From NCBI RefSeq assembly GCF_015291625.1, contig NZ_CP030047.1, positions 4,030,001-4,094,000 of the forward strand: a stretch of 64,000 nucleotides of DNA, given 5' to 3'. A program made the position numbers and the translations under genes. Below the pieces are notes generated by a model. It was not told the DNA's origin. It searched no databases and was given only the letters and a program-made list of their open reading frames with translations. Source of the DNA: Bradyrhizobium sp. CCBAU 53421 (lineage in GTDB: Bacteria > Pseudomonadota > Alphaproteobacteria > Rhizobiales > Xanthobacteraceae). Shown one piece after another: positions 8,437 through 17,364 of the stretch; within the stretch, counting starts at the first letter, position 1, and every line of letters starts with the position of its first letter.

Positions 8437-9960
8437 CTATCCGTTTGTGCGTGATGGGGAGGAGGGGGTGAAAGCGGGGCCGTTAGGCTTGATACGAATG
8501 CCGGGACGCAAATGTTTCCACGGCAGCGTGGCGGTGTCGGCCGGCATGGCGCCGGGCGCGGCGCAGATCAGCAGTTTCTCGGCGATCGGCTCGAAATCGG
8601 CGCGGAAATGCACCGAGCTCTTGTTGACCAGGATCTTCTGCGCGGTCGGCTCGATGCCGACATAGCGGTACATCGACTGGTCGGCAAGCTGGGCCTTGTA
8701 GGAGCCGACGACGACACGGACGTCGCCGACCCGCAGGCAGGCCGACGGACCCATGTCCATGTCGCGGCCGCCGAAATAGGGGCCGGGTGCGACGAACTTG
8801 CCGTCCGAGAGCTTTTCGACGACGAAGGTCTCTTTGTACGGCGCGTCGCCGGGAATGCCGGACTTGCCGCCGAGCTCGAGCGTGACTGATGCTCCGACGC
8901 CGGCCACATGCGCAGCCTTGGCCGATTGCGGGTCGTAGATCACGCCGGTTGCGGCACTCGCTTTGTTGCGCACCAGCGCGCGCAGCATGCCCGTGGTGTC
9001 GGAATCGCCACCGGCGCCGGGATTGTCCTGGGTGTCGGCGATGATGATCGGCTTGCTCGCCGACTTCGCCAGTTGCATCGCCAGCTGCACGCCTTCATCC
9101 GGCGAATAGATCCGGCCGTCGAAATCGTCCTCATGGCTCTCGACCAGGGCGACGACCTCGTCGGCGGCCGCATCCGCGTCGGCCTGGGTCAGGCCATAGG
9201 CGAACACGCTCGGCCCGCAATCCCTGAAATCGGCCGCCGGGAAGCCCGGCGCAAACGACAGCGTCGGCACGGCGTCGCTCTCCAAGGCCGCGAGCTTCTG
9301 ATAGATGCCCTTGGTCGGCTGGTCGTTGGTGCATTGCCAGCTGATCGGGATCAGGAACGGCAATTGCCGGAATGCTTTCGCAAAGCGCTGCCCGGACTTG
9401 AGCATCAGCGCCAGATGCCGTGCGCAAGCGCGGCCGGTGTCGGCCATGTCGACATGCGGATAGGTGCGGTAGGCGATCAGCGCATCGGCATGCTCGACCA
9501 TCCTGGGCGAGACGTTGGCATGCAGATCGAGGCTCGCTACCAGCGGCACATCATTGCCGATGGCCTTGCGCACGCGGGCGAGGGTTTCGCCTTCACCATC
9601 GTCATGATGCTCGGTGACCATGGCGCCGTGCAGGTCGAGATAGACGGCATCGATCGGGCCGGCGGCGACAATGCCGTCGACCATCTCCGTCACGATCCGC
9701 TCGAACGCATCCTTGCTGACATGCGCCGACGGGCTCGCCGCGGCGAAAATCGTCGGCACCAGCTCCCAGCCATTGGCCTCGGCGGCCTCGACAAAGCCGG
9801 CGAGGCCGACATTGATCTTGCGCATGACCCTGAGCACCTCGGCGCCATGGGTCATCGACGGCCAGCCGCCGCCATGCACGAAGTCGTCGTAGGTTGCCTT
9901 CGTCGGTGCGAAGGTGTTGGTCTCGTGCAGGAAGCCGCCAACGGCAATGCGGGTCATCAA
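8437..9960 (-). CDS. M81 family metallopeptidase (MlrC/microcystinase C-like)
   Basis: 507 residues. GGFLHETNTFAP at the N terminus, DLHGAM, SLDLHANVSPRM, TYPHVD and DTQDNPGAGGDSDTTGM are hallmark metal-binding and conserved segments of the MlrC family, named after the last enzyme of microcystin degradation. Most rhizobial members sit in peptide-transport clusters and probably cleave small peptides or amides rather than microcystin. MMTRIAVGG gives two adjacent possible starts. First gene of a three-gene operon, with a repeat-bearing gap upstream separating it from the ABC transporter. Confidence 0.9.
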   Translation of the reverse strand: MMTRIAVGGFLHETNTFAPTKATYDDFVHGGGWPSMTHGAEVLRVMRKINVGLAGFVEAAEANGWELVPTIFAAASPSAHVSKDAFERIVTEMVDGIVAAGPIDAVYLDLHGAMVTEHHDDGEGETLARVRKAIGNDVPLVASLDLHANVSPRMVEHADALIAYRTYPHVDMADTGRACARHLALMLKSGQRFAKAFRQLPFLIPISWQCTNDQPTKGIYQKLAALESDAVPTLSFAPGFPAADFRDCGPSVFAYGLTQADADAAADEVVALVESHEDDFDGRIYSPDEGVQLAMQLAKSASKPIIIADTQDNPGAGGDSDTTGMLRALVRNKASAATGVIYDPQSAKAAHVAGVGASVTLELGGKSGIPGDAPYKETFVVEKLSDGKFVAPGPYFGGRDMDMGPSACLRVGDVRVVVGSYKAQLADQSMYRYVGIEPTAQKILVNKSSVHFRADFEPIAEKLLICAAPGAMPADTATLPWKHLRPGIRIKPNGPAFTPSSPSRTNG

Positions 9961-10190
9961 GTGGTCTCGATACGTTTCTTCGATCGTGATGCGATCGGAA
10001 CGGTTCGCGCCACGATCTCGTTTCGTTGGTTAGAGCGCGAACTTTCGGGGAGGCCGGTGTCCACCCTCGGGTCATGCCCTAGCGCGCGACGTTAAGCGTG
10101 TCGTCGCGCCAAGCGCAAGCCGTCGAGCACCTCCGGATTTGCATGCCCTATGGGCGTCCCGAGTGGTTCGGGTGCGTCAACGTTGCTAGC

Positions 10191-10296
10191 CGTCATTCCG
10201 GGGCGCGTCGAAGACGCGAACCACAGGTGCGCAATTGCGCACCGTGGAATCTCGAGATTCCGGGTTCGATGCTGACGCATCGCCCCGGAATGACGG
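10191..10296. repeat. Palindromic intergenic repeat, complete copy
   Basis: The ends CGTCATTCCGGGGCG and CGCCCCGGAATGACG are perfect 15-base inverted arms. Inside are further dyads (GGTGCGCAATTGCGCACC, GAATCTCGAGATTC). It fills most of the gap of about 340 bases between the transporter ATPase gene and the M81 operon and could attenuate read-through. No gene is seen in this gap. Confidence 0.85.
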
Positions 10297-10304
10297 TAAA
10301 CCGG

Positions 10305-11960
10305 CTACTCCGCCGCCTCCGAAACGGGGCGGAAATTCGCAAAATCCCAGCCGCGTCCGGGTGCCGCATCGAGCAGCGCGCGGGTATAGGCCTGCTGCGG
10401 ATTGGTCAGCACCTCGGCCGCCGGTCCCTGTTCCACGACGCGGCCATGTTGCATCACGGCGACGTCGTCGCAGATCTGCGCGGCGACGCGCAGATCATGC
10501 GTGATGAACAACAGCGCGATGCCGAGCCGCCGCTGGATCTCGTCGAGCAGATTGAGAACCTGCGCCTGCACCGAAACGTCGAGCGCGGACACCGCCTCAT
10601 CCGCTACCAGCACGTCGGGATCGAGCGCCAGGGCACGCGCGATCGCGATGCGCTGGCGCTGGCCGCCGGAGAACTGGTGCGGATAGCGCGAGATGGCGTC
10701 GGGCGGCAGATGGACGAGCTCGAGCAGCTCGCGGGCCCGCGCCAGCGCATCCTTGCGCGGCATGCCGTAATTGATCGGGCCTTCGGCGATGCTCTCGCCG
10801 ACGGTGACGCGCGGATTGAGCGAGCGGTAGGGGTCCTGGAAGATGATCTGGATCTTCTGGCGATGCGGCTGCAACAGCCGGCGCGACAGGTCGGATATCT
10901 CGCGGCCGGCGAGCCGCACCCCGCCCGAGGTCGGATCGATCAGGCGGACGATGCAGCGCGCCACCGTCGATTTGCCGGAACCGCTTTCGCCGACGATGCC
11001 GAGCGTGCGGCCCTTGCGCAAAGTGAGCGTGACGTTGCTGGCGGCGGCGACCTCGCGGGCTTTGCCGTACAGCGACCGCTCCCGGTAAACCTTGCTGAGC
11101 TCGTTGGCCTCCAGCACCACCGGCTCGGTCGTCTCCGGCCGCGGCGCGCGCGGCACGAGGCTCGGCACCGAGGACAAGAGGTTGCGGGTGTACTCCATCT
11201 TCGGAGTGCGCAGCACCTCCTGCAGGGGGCCGGCTTCGACCAGCCTTCCGTGCCGCATCACCGCAACGCGGTCGGCGATCTCGGCCACCACGCCCATGTC
11301 GTGGGTGATGAACAGCACAGCCGTGCCGTGATCGCGTTGCAGGTCGCGGATCAGCGTGAGGATCTGCTTCTGGGTGGTGACGTCGAGCGCGGTGGTCGGC
11401 TCGTCCGCGATCAGCAGCTTCGGTTCCAGCACCAGCGCCATCGCGATCATGATGCGCTGGCGCTGTCCGCCCGAGAGGCGGTGCGGGTAGGAGGAGAAGA
11501 TGCGTTCCACGTCGGGCAGCCGCACATGCTCCATCATGGCCAGAATCTTCCGACGCCGCGCGCGGGAGTCGAGATCGGTATGGGCGCGCAGCACCTCGTC
11601 GATCTGGCGGCCGACCGGCACGACCGGATTGAGCGCGGTCATCGGCTCCTGGAAAATCATCGCCATCCGCGTCGCGCGCAATTGCCTTAAGCGCCGGTCG
11701 GTTGCGGTGAGCAGTTCCTCGCCGACCAGCTTGACGCTGCCGCCGGAGGGCACCAGCGTGCCCTTCTGCTGCAGGCCCATCACGGTAAGCGAGGTCACCG
11801 ATTTGCCGGAGCCGCTTTCGCCGACGAGGCAAAGCGTCTCGCCTTCGCGCACCTGCAACGACAGGTCGTCGATGATGCGGTGCGCGTCCGCCTTGCGGCC
11901 GAGACCGACGACGAGGTTGTTGATGTCGAGGACGACGTGGGAAGAGTTGGTATTGGTCAC
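10305..11960 (-). CDS. Fused dipeptide/oligopeptide ABC transporter ATP-binding protein (DppD-DppF type)
   Basis: 551 residues forming two complete ATPase domains in one chain. Each half shows a Walker A GESGSGKS, an ABC signature ([16 protein letters not shown]), a Walker B followed by Asp-Glu ([24 protein letters not shown]) and a switch His (FITHD). The first half ends near residue 270 and the C-terminal oligopeptide-type extension PxxxYTRxLL occurs in both halves. It powers uptake through the two permeases immediately upstream; its start overlaps the DppC-like stop by four bases. Confidence 0.95.
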   Translation of the reverse strand: MTNTNSSHVVLDINNLVVGLGRKADAHRIIDDLSLQVREGETLCLVGESGSGKSVTSLTVMGLQQKGTLVPSGGSVKLVGEELLTATDRRLRQLRATRMAMIFQEPMTALNPVVPVGRQIDEVLRAHTDLDSRARRRKILAMMEHVRLPDVERIFSSYPHRLSGGQRQRIMIAMALVLEPKLLIADEPTTALDVTTQKQILTLIRDLQRDHGTAVLFITHDMGVVAEIADRVAVMRHGRLVEAGPLQEVLRTPKMEYTRNLLSSVPSLVPRAPRPETTEPVVLEANELSKVYRERSLYGKAREVAAASNVTLTLRKGRTLGIVGESGSGKSTVARCIVRLIDPTSGGVRLAGREISDLSRRLLQPHRQKIQIIFQDPYRSLNPRVTVGESIAEGPINYGMPRKDALARARELLELVHLPPDAISRYPHQFSGGQRQRIAIARALALDPDVLVADEAVSALDVSVQAQVLNLLDEIQRRLGIALLFITHDLRVAAQICDDVAVMQHGRVVEQGPAAEVLTNPQQAYTRALLDAAPGRGWDFANFRPVSEAAE

Positions 11961-12844
11961 TTGCCCTCACGCTGCTTCATGCGGGGATCGAGCGCGTCGC
12001 GGGCGGCGTCGCCGATCAGGTTGACGCTGAGAATGGCGATCGAGAGCAACAGCCCCGGCCAGAAGATCAGCGACGGCTTGACCTGGAAATAGGCGCGGCC
12101 CTCGGCCATGATGTTGCCCCAGGTCGGCGTTTCCGGCGAGATGCCGGCGCCGAGGAACGACAGGATCGCCTCGGTCAGGATCGCGGATGCGCAGACATAA
12201 GTGCCTTGCACGATCAGTGGCGCTATCGTGTTCGGCATCAGATGCCGCCACATGATCTTCGGCAGGCTGGAGCCGAGCGAGATCGCGGCCTCGACATAGG
12301 GCTCCTCGCGCGCGGTCAGCACCACCGAGCGCACCAGCCGCGCCACGCGCGGGATCTCGGGGATGGTGATTGCGACCATCACGGTCCAGATGCTGGCGCC
12401 GGACAGCGACACCACGGCGATCGCGAGCAGGATGGCGGGGATCGCCATCAAGCCGTCCATCACGCGCATCATCACCGCGTCCACCCAGCGGAAGAAGCCG
12501 GCAACGAGGCCGATCAGCAGCCCGATTGCGATCGAGCAGACGGCGGCGCCGAGCCCGATCACCAGCGAGATGCGCGAGCCGTAGATGATGCGCGACAACA
12601 GGTCGCGTCCATAGGCGTCGGTGCCGAGCAGGTATTGCGCGCTCGCCGGCTTCAGCCGCTGCGCCGGCGTCAGCAAGAGTGGATCATGAGGCGCAAGGAG
12701 CGGCGCGAAGATCGCCATCAGGATGATCAGCACGAGGCAGATCGTCGCAACCGCGATGATCGGCGTCGAGGTGAGGAAGCCGAACTTGACGCGGAACGGC
12801 CGGGTGACGGGGATGGTGGATTCGGGAAGGGTTTCGATCGCCAT
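11957..12844 (-). CDS. ABC transporter permease, DppC/OppC type
   Basis: 295 residues with an N-terminal membrane helix (TICLVLIILMAIFAPLLAPHDP), a YLLGTDAYGRDLLSRIIYGSRISL block diagnostic of DppC, and the EAA loop with EAAISLGSS before the last helices. It forms the inner-membrane channel with the DppB-like subunit. Gene spacing is three bases from DppB and a four-base overlap with the ATPase gene, a tight operon. Confidence 0.95.
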   Translation of the reverse strand: MAIETLPESTIPVTRPFRVKFGFLTSTPIIAVATICLVLIILMAIFAPLLAPHDPLLLTPAQRLKPASAQYLLGTDAYGRDLLSRIIYGSRISLVIGLGAAVCSIAIGLLIGLVAGFFRWVDAVMMRVMDGLMAIPAILLAIAVVSLSGASIWTVMVAITIPEIPRVARLVRSVVLTAREEPYVEAAISLGSSLPKIMWRHLMPNTIAPLIVQGTYVCASAILTEAILSFLGAGISPETPTWGNIMAEGRAYFQVKPSLIFWPGLLLSIAILSVNLIGDAARDALDPRMKQREGK

Positions 12845-12847
12845 TGC

Positions 12848-13789
12848 TCAGTACCGGATACGAGGATCGAGCAGGGTGTAGGCGAGGTCGATCAACAGAT
12901 TGACCGCGACATAGATACCCGATGTCAGGAGGATCATGGCCTGGATCACCGGATAGTCTCGCGCCAGCACCGCATCGACGGTGAGGCGGCCGATGCCGGG
13001 CAGGTTGAACACGCTCTCGGTGACGACGACGCCCGAGATCAGCAGCGCGAAACCGGAACCGATCACGGTGATGACCGGGACCGCGGCGTTGCGCAGCGCA
13101 TGGCGCAGCAGCACGCCGGTCTCGCCGATGCCCTTGGCACGCGCCGTGCGCACGAAATCCTCACCCAGCACGTCGAGCATCGAAGCCCGCGTCATGCGCG
13201 CGATCAGCGCGACGTAGATGAAGGAGAGGGTGCAGGTCGGCAGGATGATGCGCTCGAAGAACGGACCGAAGCCGGCCGAGATGCTCTTGAAACCCTGCAC
13301 AGGCACCCAGCGCAGATCGATCGCAAACACCTGGATCAGCACATAGCCGATCACGAACACCGGGACCGAGAAGCCGAGCACCGAAAGCCCCATCACGAAG
13401 CGGTCGATCCAGGTGCCGTGCTTCCACGCCGCGATCACGCCGAGCGGCACCGCGACCAGGATCGAAAGGACGATGGTGGCGAGCGCAACCGAGATCGAAG
13501 GCTCGAGGCGGGGGCCGATCATTTCGAGGATCGGCTTGTTCGAGATCAGGGAGACGCCGAGGTCGCCGTGCAACAGCTTGGCGACCCAGGTGTAGAACTG
13601 GATGTAGATCGGCTCGTTAAGACCGAGCGAGGTGCGGATGCGATCGAGCTGTTCGGGCGTCGCATTGTCGCCGGCGAGGATTGCAGCCGGGTCACCCGGC
13701 GTCAGCCGCAGCAACAGGAACACGAACAGGGCCACCACGCCCATCACGGGAATGGCGGCGAGGATGCGGCGAAGCAGATAGCCGAGCAT
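12848..13789 (-). CDS. ABC transporter permease, DppB/OppB type
   Basis: 313 residues starting MLGYLLRRILAAIPV, the standard DppB opening. LRLTPGDPAAILAGDNAT, the large periplasmic loop, the EAA-like RTARAKGIGE motif and the terminal DLAYTLLDPRIRY are all family features. First gene of the permease-ATPase operon. The cognate binding protein is probably the divergent one at 18766, because no other lies inside the cluster. The 263 bases upstream of it, to the ArgE/DapE stop, hold no recognisable gene. Confidence 0.95.
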   Translation of the reverse strand: MLGYLLRRILAAIPVMGVVALFVFLLLRLTPGDPAAILAGDNATPEQLDRIRTSLGLNEPIYIQFYTWVAKLLHGDLGVSLISNKPILEMIGPRLEPSISVALATIVLSILVAVPLGVIAAWKHGTWIDRFVMGLSVLGFSVPVFVIGYVLIQVFAIDLRWVPVQGFKSISAGFGPFFERIILPTCTLSFIYVALIARMTRASMLDVLGEDFVRTARAKGIGETGVLLRHALRNAAVPVITVIGSGFALLISGVVVTESVFNLPGIGRLTVDAVLARDYPVIQAMILLTSGIYVAVNLLIDLAYTLLDPRIRY

Positions 13790-14052
13790 CGCTGCTATCT
13801 CCTGCCGTCAGAGGGTGCGAAGCGAAGGCTGGGCCGCATCATACTCATGGTGTCCCCGTGATGTGTCTCATGCGCTTCTGCGTCTTGTCTCAAAGGCAGC
13901 GCGAACGTGATGAATTTGCAGGCAAATACTGTGCCAATGGCGACGTTATATCAAGGCGCGGTTCGGGCCGTTGGAGGCCTCCTCTGGTTTGAAGCTGCTA
14001 TTTCGAATTGCACTTGTCGTCGTGTGCCACCGACCTGAGACGACAAGTTCAT

Positions 14053-15351
14053 TCACGCTCTCATCACGCCGCACCAATTGGCGACGAACAGTGCGATGCT
14101 CTGCGTTGTCTTGCGAAGACTGTCGAGCTCGACACGTTCGTTGAACGCATGCGGGCCGACACCGTAAGGACCATAGCAAAGGGCAGGGATGCCGTAATCG
14201 ACGCAATAGTAGCGGGTGTCGTTGACGGCCGTAGACAGGCGCTCCTGCATTGGAGCCTGGAAGATGGATTGATGGGCTGCCGACAGCGCTGCTTCCGCTT
14301 CGCTGCCGGGCGCGCACACCGCGGCGTCCGCCTGGAAGCCGCTCCACACGAGCTCGGCCGGATTGTCGGACAGGAAGTCGTCGGCCTTGTGCGCCTCGGC
14401 CAGGCATTCCTCGATGCCACGCATCGCCTGCTGCGGCGTTTCGCCCGGCAACAGGCCGAGCCGGCAATCCAGCTCGCACCACGCCGCGGTCGAACTGGCC
14501 CAGTCGCCGCCCTTGATGATCCCGACGTTGAACTTGATCGGGTTCTTGACGCTGCGGAACCAGCTATTGTCGAGCGCCCGCGCATTGAGCGCCTTGGTGT
14601 AATCCTGGAACGCGCGCACCAGATGCATCGCCGACAGGATCGCGCTGGTGCCGGACTCGGAATAGGCGACATGCACCGGCGTGCCGCGGACGCGCAGGCG
14701 AAACCAGACGGCGCCGACCTGGGCGCGCGTCAGCGTGTGTCCGGTCGGCTCGGGAATGAGGCAGGCGTCGGCGCGATAGCCGCGCATCAAGGTCGACAGT
14801 GCGCCATTGCCGGTGCTCTCTTCCTCGGTCACGGTTTGCAGATGGACGCGTCCGCCCGGGGCATAGCCGGCATCGCGGATCGCATCGAGCGCGAAGATCA
14901 TCGCCGAGACACCGGCCTTCATGTCCTGCGCGCCACGCCCGAACATCCAGCCGTCGTGCACGGCGCCCGAGAACGGCGGCTGGTCCCAAAGGTCGGCGGG
15001 CCCCTCCGGCACCACGTCGATATGGCCTTGCAGGATCAGGCTGCGCCCGCCGCCTTTGCTGTCGCGCGTCGCAACGACCTGCTGCGATCCGGCAAGATCG
15101 ATGCCGTCCATCGGTGCAGCCTTCGGATGGCTCATCAGGTTGACGTCGGCGAGGTTGAACGTATCGACGTCGTAGCGGCGCCTTGCTAATTGCTCGGCCA
15201 GCCAGTGTTGTTGCGGCGCTTCCTGTCCGCGCAGGCTGCGGAACTGCACCATGCGCGACAGGAACGCGACCTGATCGTCGAAGTTTCGATCGACGGCCGC
15301 GCAGAGCTCTGCGGCAATCTGATCTGGCTTGGTCAACGTCCCGGTTGTCAT
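14053..15351 (-). CDS. ArgE/DapE family deacylase (M20 peptidase)
   Basis: 432 residues. LILQGHIDVVPEG, FGRGAQDMKAGVSAMI, TVTEEESTGNGAL and the late PHAFNERVE supply the metal ligands and catalytic Glu of the M20A group (acetylornithine deacetylase, succinyl-diaminopimelate desuccinylase and relatives). The ATG at 15351 is chosen because the preceding small ORF's TGA overlaps it (ATGA); the longer open frame upstream translates to Arg-rich shadow sequence. In this neighbourhood it more probably trims N-acyl amino acids or dipeptides than acts in arginine synthesis. Confidence 0.92.
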   Translation of the reverse strand: MTTGTLTKPDQIAAELCAAVDRNFDDQVAFLSRMVQFRSLRGQEAPQQHWLAEQLARRRYDVDTFNLADVNLMSHPKAAPMDGIDLAGSQQVVATRDSKGGGRSLILQGHIDVVPEGPADLWDQPPFSGAVHDGWMFGRGAQDMKAGVSAMIFALDAIRDAGYAPGGRVHLQTVTEEESTGNGALSTLMRGYRADACLIPEPTGHTLTRAQVGAVWFRLRVRGTPVHVAYSESGTSAILSAMHLVRAFQDYTKALNARALDNSWFRSVKNPIKFNVGIIKGGDWASSTAAWCELDCRLGLLPGETPQQAMRGIEECLAEAHKADDFLSDNPAELVWSGFQADAAVCAPGSEAEAALSAAHQSIFQAPMQERLSTAVNDTRYYCVDYGIPALCYGPYGVGPHAFNERVELDSLRKTTQSIALFVANWCGVMRA

Positions 15352-15545
15352 GTCGCGCCTTTCGTGGAGCCCGATGCGTGGGAGCGAGCGTTGATCGTTT
15401 CGGGAATGTGGCGCACCGTGTTGATGCGCGTGCCGGTGGCGAGGATGCGTATCGGTCCGCCGAAGAGATCGGCGCCGGCACACGTGACGTCCGTAATGTC
15501 GCGCCGGGCCGCAATGCCATGCGTGCCCGCTACCCCCATGCGCAT
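15348..15545 (-). CDS. Small ORF translationally coupled to the deacylase gene (65 aa, unknown)
   Basis: A 65-residue frame starts at an ATG preceded by an excellent GGGAGGGG ribosome site and ends in TGA overlapping the deacylase ATG by four bases (ATGA). Codons are GC-rich at the third position like neighbouring genes. The product begins MRMGVAGTHGIAARRDI and ends HASGSTKGAT; no membrane segment and no recognised domain. The coupling suggests a real cistron of the dadA-deacylase operon, though it could be the shrunken remnant of a larger gene. Confidence 0.5.
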   Translation of the reverse strand: MRMGVAGTHGIAARRDITDVTCAGADLFGGPIRILATGTRINTVRHIPETINARSHASGSTKGAT

Positions 15546-15671
15546 TGTCCCCTCCCGCGCTGAAGCGTTTTTTCCCATCATGACGCTAGTCGTTGTCATG
15601 CGGCGATTCTCAGCGAATTCCGACTTGGCCACACGAAAATACGCACATATTCTTCCTCATCAGCGGGATAA

Positions 15672-16979
15672 TTAGGGGAAAGCTGCACGGGCAGTCTCGT
15701 TCGCCTCGACCTGCGACGGCACCATTGAGGGCGTGTCGAGGTCGCGCCAGTCGTCGATCGCCCCTGCCACCATCTGTGCCGTCGCAGCCGACAGCGTCCA
15801 GCCGAGATGACCGTGGCCGGTGTTGTAGAACACGCCCGGAATCCGTCCGGCGCGAACCACCGGCATCATGTTCGGCATCATCGGGCGCAGGCCCGCCCAC
15901 GGCACGACCTTCGAGGTGTCGATGCCCGGGAAATGGTGCCGTACCCAATCCACCAGCGGCTGGATGCGGTCGGCGCGGATGTCTCGGTTGAAGCCGTTGA
16001 ACTCGGCCGTGCCGGCGACGCGGAAGCGATCGGCGCCGAGCCGGCTGGTGACGATCTTCGCGGCCTCGTCGAGCAGGCTGACGGTCGGTGCGGCGTCCCG
16101 GCTTTGCGGCGCATCGAGCTGCACGGTGATCGAATAGCCCTTCACCGGATAGACGTTGACGCGGTCGTTGAGCAGGCCGGCGAAGTGGCGGCTCGCGACC
16201 CCGGCGCAAATCACGATGCCGTCCGCCCGCAACTCATGTCGCGTCGCGACCTCGGCATCGTGCGAAGCGGCTTGGTTCCAGCCGATCCGGAATCCGCCAT
16301 CGTCACGCGCGATCGCGTCGACGTCGGCCTCATGGACGAAGCTCGCGCCGCGGCGGACGCAGGCGTCGGCGAGGCCGCGCGTGAACTTGTGGATATCGCC
16401 GGTCGCGTCCGACGGCGTGAAGAAGCCGCCATAGCAGGTCGTCTGCAGCGCGGGTTCGATGCTGCGGATTTCATCCGCCGTCACCGGCCGGCGGTCGAGC
16501 CCGCCTTGCTGCAGCAGCGCGTTGACGCGCAGGCCCGCCTCGAAGCCGGCCTTGTCGTGATAGACGTGCAGGATGCCGCGGCGTTCGAGATCGAAGGCGA
16601 TGTTCTCGCGCTGGGCGATCGAGAACAGATGCTTGCGCGCTTCGATTGCGAGCCGCGTGGTCTCGATGGTGTTGCTGCGATAGCGCGTGATGCTGCCGAC
16701 GAATTCGCCGATCCAGGAATATTTGTGCCAGCTCGGCTTCGGATTCATCAGCAGCGGCGCGTCGCTGCGCAGCATCCAGCGCAACCCCTTGAGAATGGTC
16801 GCGGCGCTGTTCCACACTTCGGCGTTGCTGGCGGAAAGCTGTCCGCCGTTGGCGAACGAGGTTTCCATCGCGGCATAGCGATGCCTGTCGAGGACGGTCA
16901 CCCGGTAGCCGCGTTCGAGCAGGGCATAGGCCGTCGTCACGCCGGTGATGCCGGCGCCAATGATTGCGATGTGAGGCAT
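15672..16979 (-). CDS. dadA: DadA-like FAD-dependent D-amino acid dehydrogenase
   Basis: 435 residues. The N terminus IAIIGAGITGVTTAYALLERG is the FAD-binding GxGxxG fold; ETSFANGGQLSASNAEVWN, GLRPMMPNMMPVV and TGHGHLGWTLSAATAQMV are DadA family blocks. DadA oxidises D-amino acids, chiefly D-alanine, to 2-oxo acids at the membrane, feeding electrons to quinone. The leader carries a tandem glycine riboswitch, so the true substrate or physiological signal may be glycine or an amino acid interconverted with it. It lies 126 bases upstream of the small ORF and deacylase. Confidence 0.9.
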   Translation of the reverse strand: MPHIAIIGAGITGVTTAYALLERGYRVTVLDRHRYAAMETSFANGGQLSASNAEVWNSAATILKGLRWMLRSDAPLLMNPKPSWHKYSWIGEFVGSITRYRSNTIETTRLAIEARKHLFSIAQRENIAFDLERRGILHVYHDKAGFEAGLRVNALLQQGGLDRRPVTADEIRSIEPALQTTCYGGFFTPSDATGDIHKFTRGLADACVRRGASFVHEADVDAIARDDGGFRIGWNQAASHDAEVATRHELRADGIVICAGVASRHFAGLLNDRVNVYPVKGYSITVQLDAPQSRDAAPTVSLLDEAAKIVTSRLGADRFRVAGTAEFNGFNRDIRADRIQPLVDWVRHHFPGIDTSKVVPWAGLRPMMPNMMPVVRAGRIPGVFYNTGHGHLGWTLSAATAQMVAGAIDDWRDLDTPSMVPSQVEANETARAAFP

Positions 16980-17047
16980 GGTGGTCTTCAGGCTCCCGTG
17001 GGTTAGAGTCGCCGAACCGCCGGTGAAACCGGTTGTTTCGACGCCCC

Positions 17048-17280
17048 ATCTGTCACGGTACCTGAGAGCTTGATCCGCATCGGGCGTGAGCCCGACGGCG
17101 AACTATCCCCTTCGGTGGACGTCACGGCCGTTTCCATTTGGCCATGTCCGTCTCTCTCCAGATCGTCCTGACGATACAGTCCTTTTGCCTGAGAGTTTCC
17201 GGGGCGGTTGCTCCGTCGGCGCCGAAGCAACAACACGAATGTTGTCGCTTCGATCTCTCCCGCATCGTCGCGTTGGACGG
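17048..17280 (-). promoter_or_regulatory. Tandem glycine riboswitch in the dadA leader
   Basis: Read on the minus strand there are two successive glycine aptamers. The first opens with GCGGGAGAGATCG near 17270 and closes with CTCTCAGGCAAAAGGAC near 17179. The second opens with GGAGAGAGACGG near 17160, holds the hallmark CACCGAAGGGG near 17115, and closes with CTCTCAGGTACCGTGACAG near 17051. The short linker is typical of cooperative tandem forms. Downstream, AACCGG...CCGGCGGTT can pair as part of an expression platform before the dadA ribosome site. Known members usually switch on glycine-consuming genes. Confidence 0.93.
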
Positions 17281-17364
17281 CCGGACCGTAGGCGAAGCCT
17301 CAAAATTGAACAAGGCTAAATTTCGATCCGGCAGTGCCAACGTGTTGTGCAGTGCAAATCAACC

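Noticed and set aside
8437..9960. Microcystin degradation cluster
   Set aside because: MlrC-like protein is present but no MlrA-type CAAX protease or MlrB homologue is nearby, so a dedicated mlr pathway is not supported.
12206..13861. 551-codon plus-strand frame over the permease genes
   Set aside because: His/Arg/Asp-rich antisense translation of DppB/DppC; no start signals.
17003..17340. Four open frames across the dadA leader (both strands)
   Set aside because: They coincide with the two glycine aptamers; the bases are explained by RNA structure and the translated products are low-quality.
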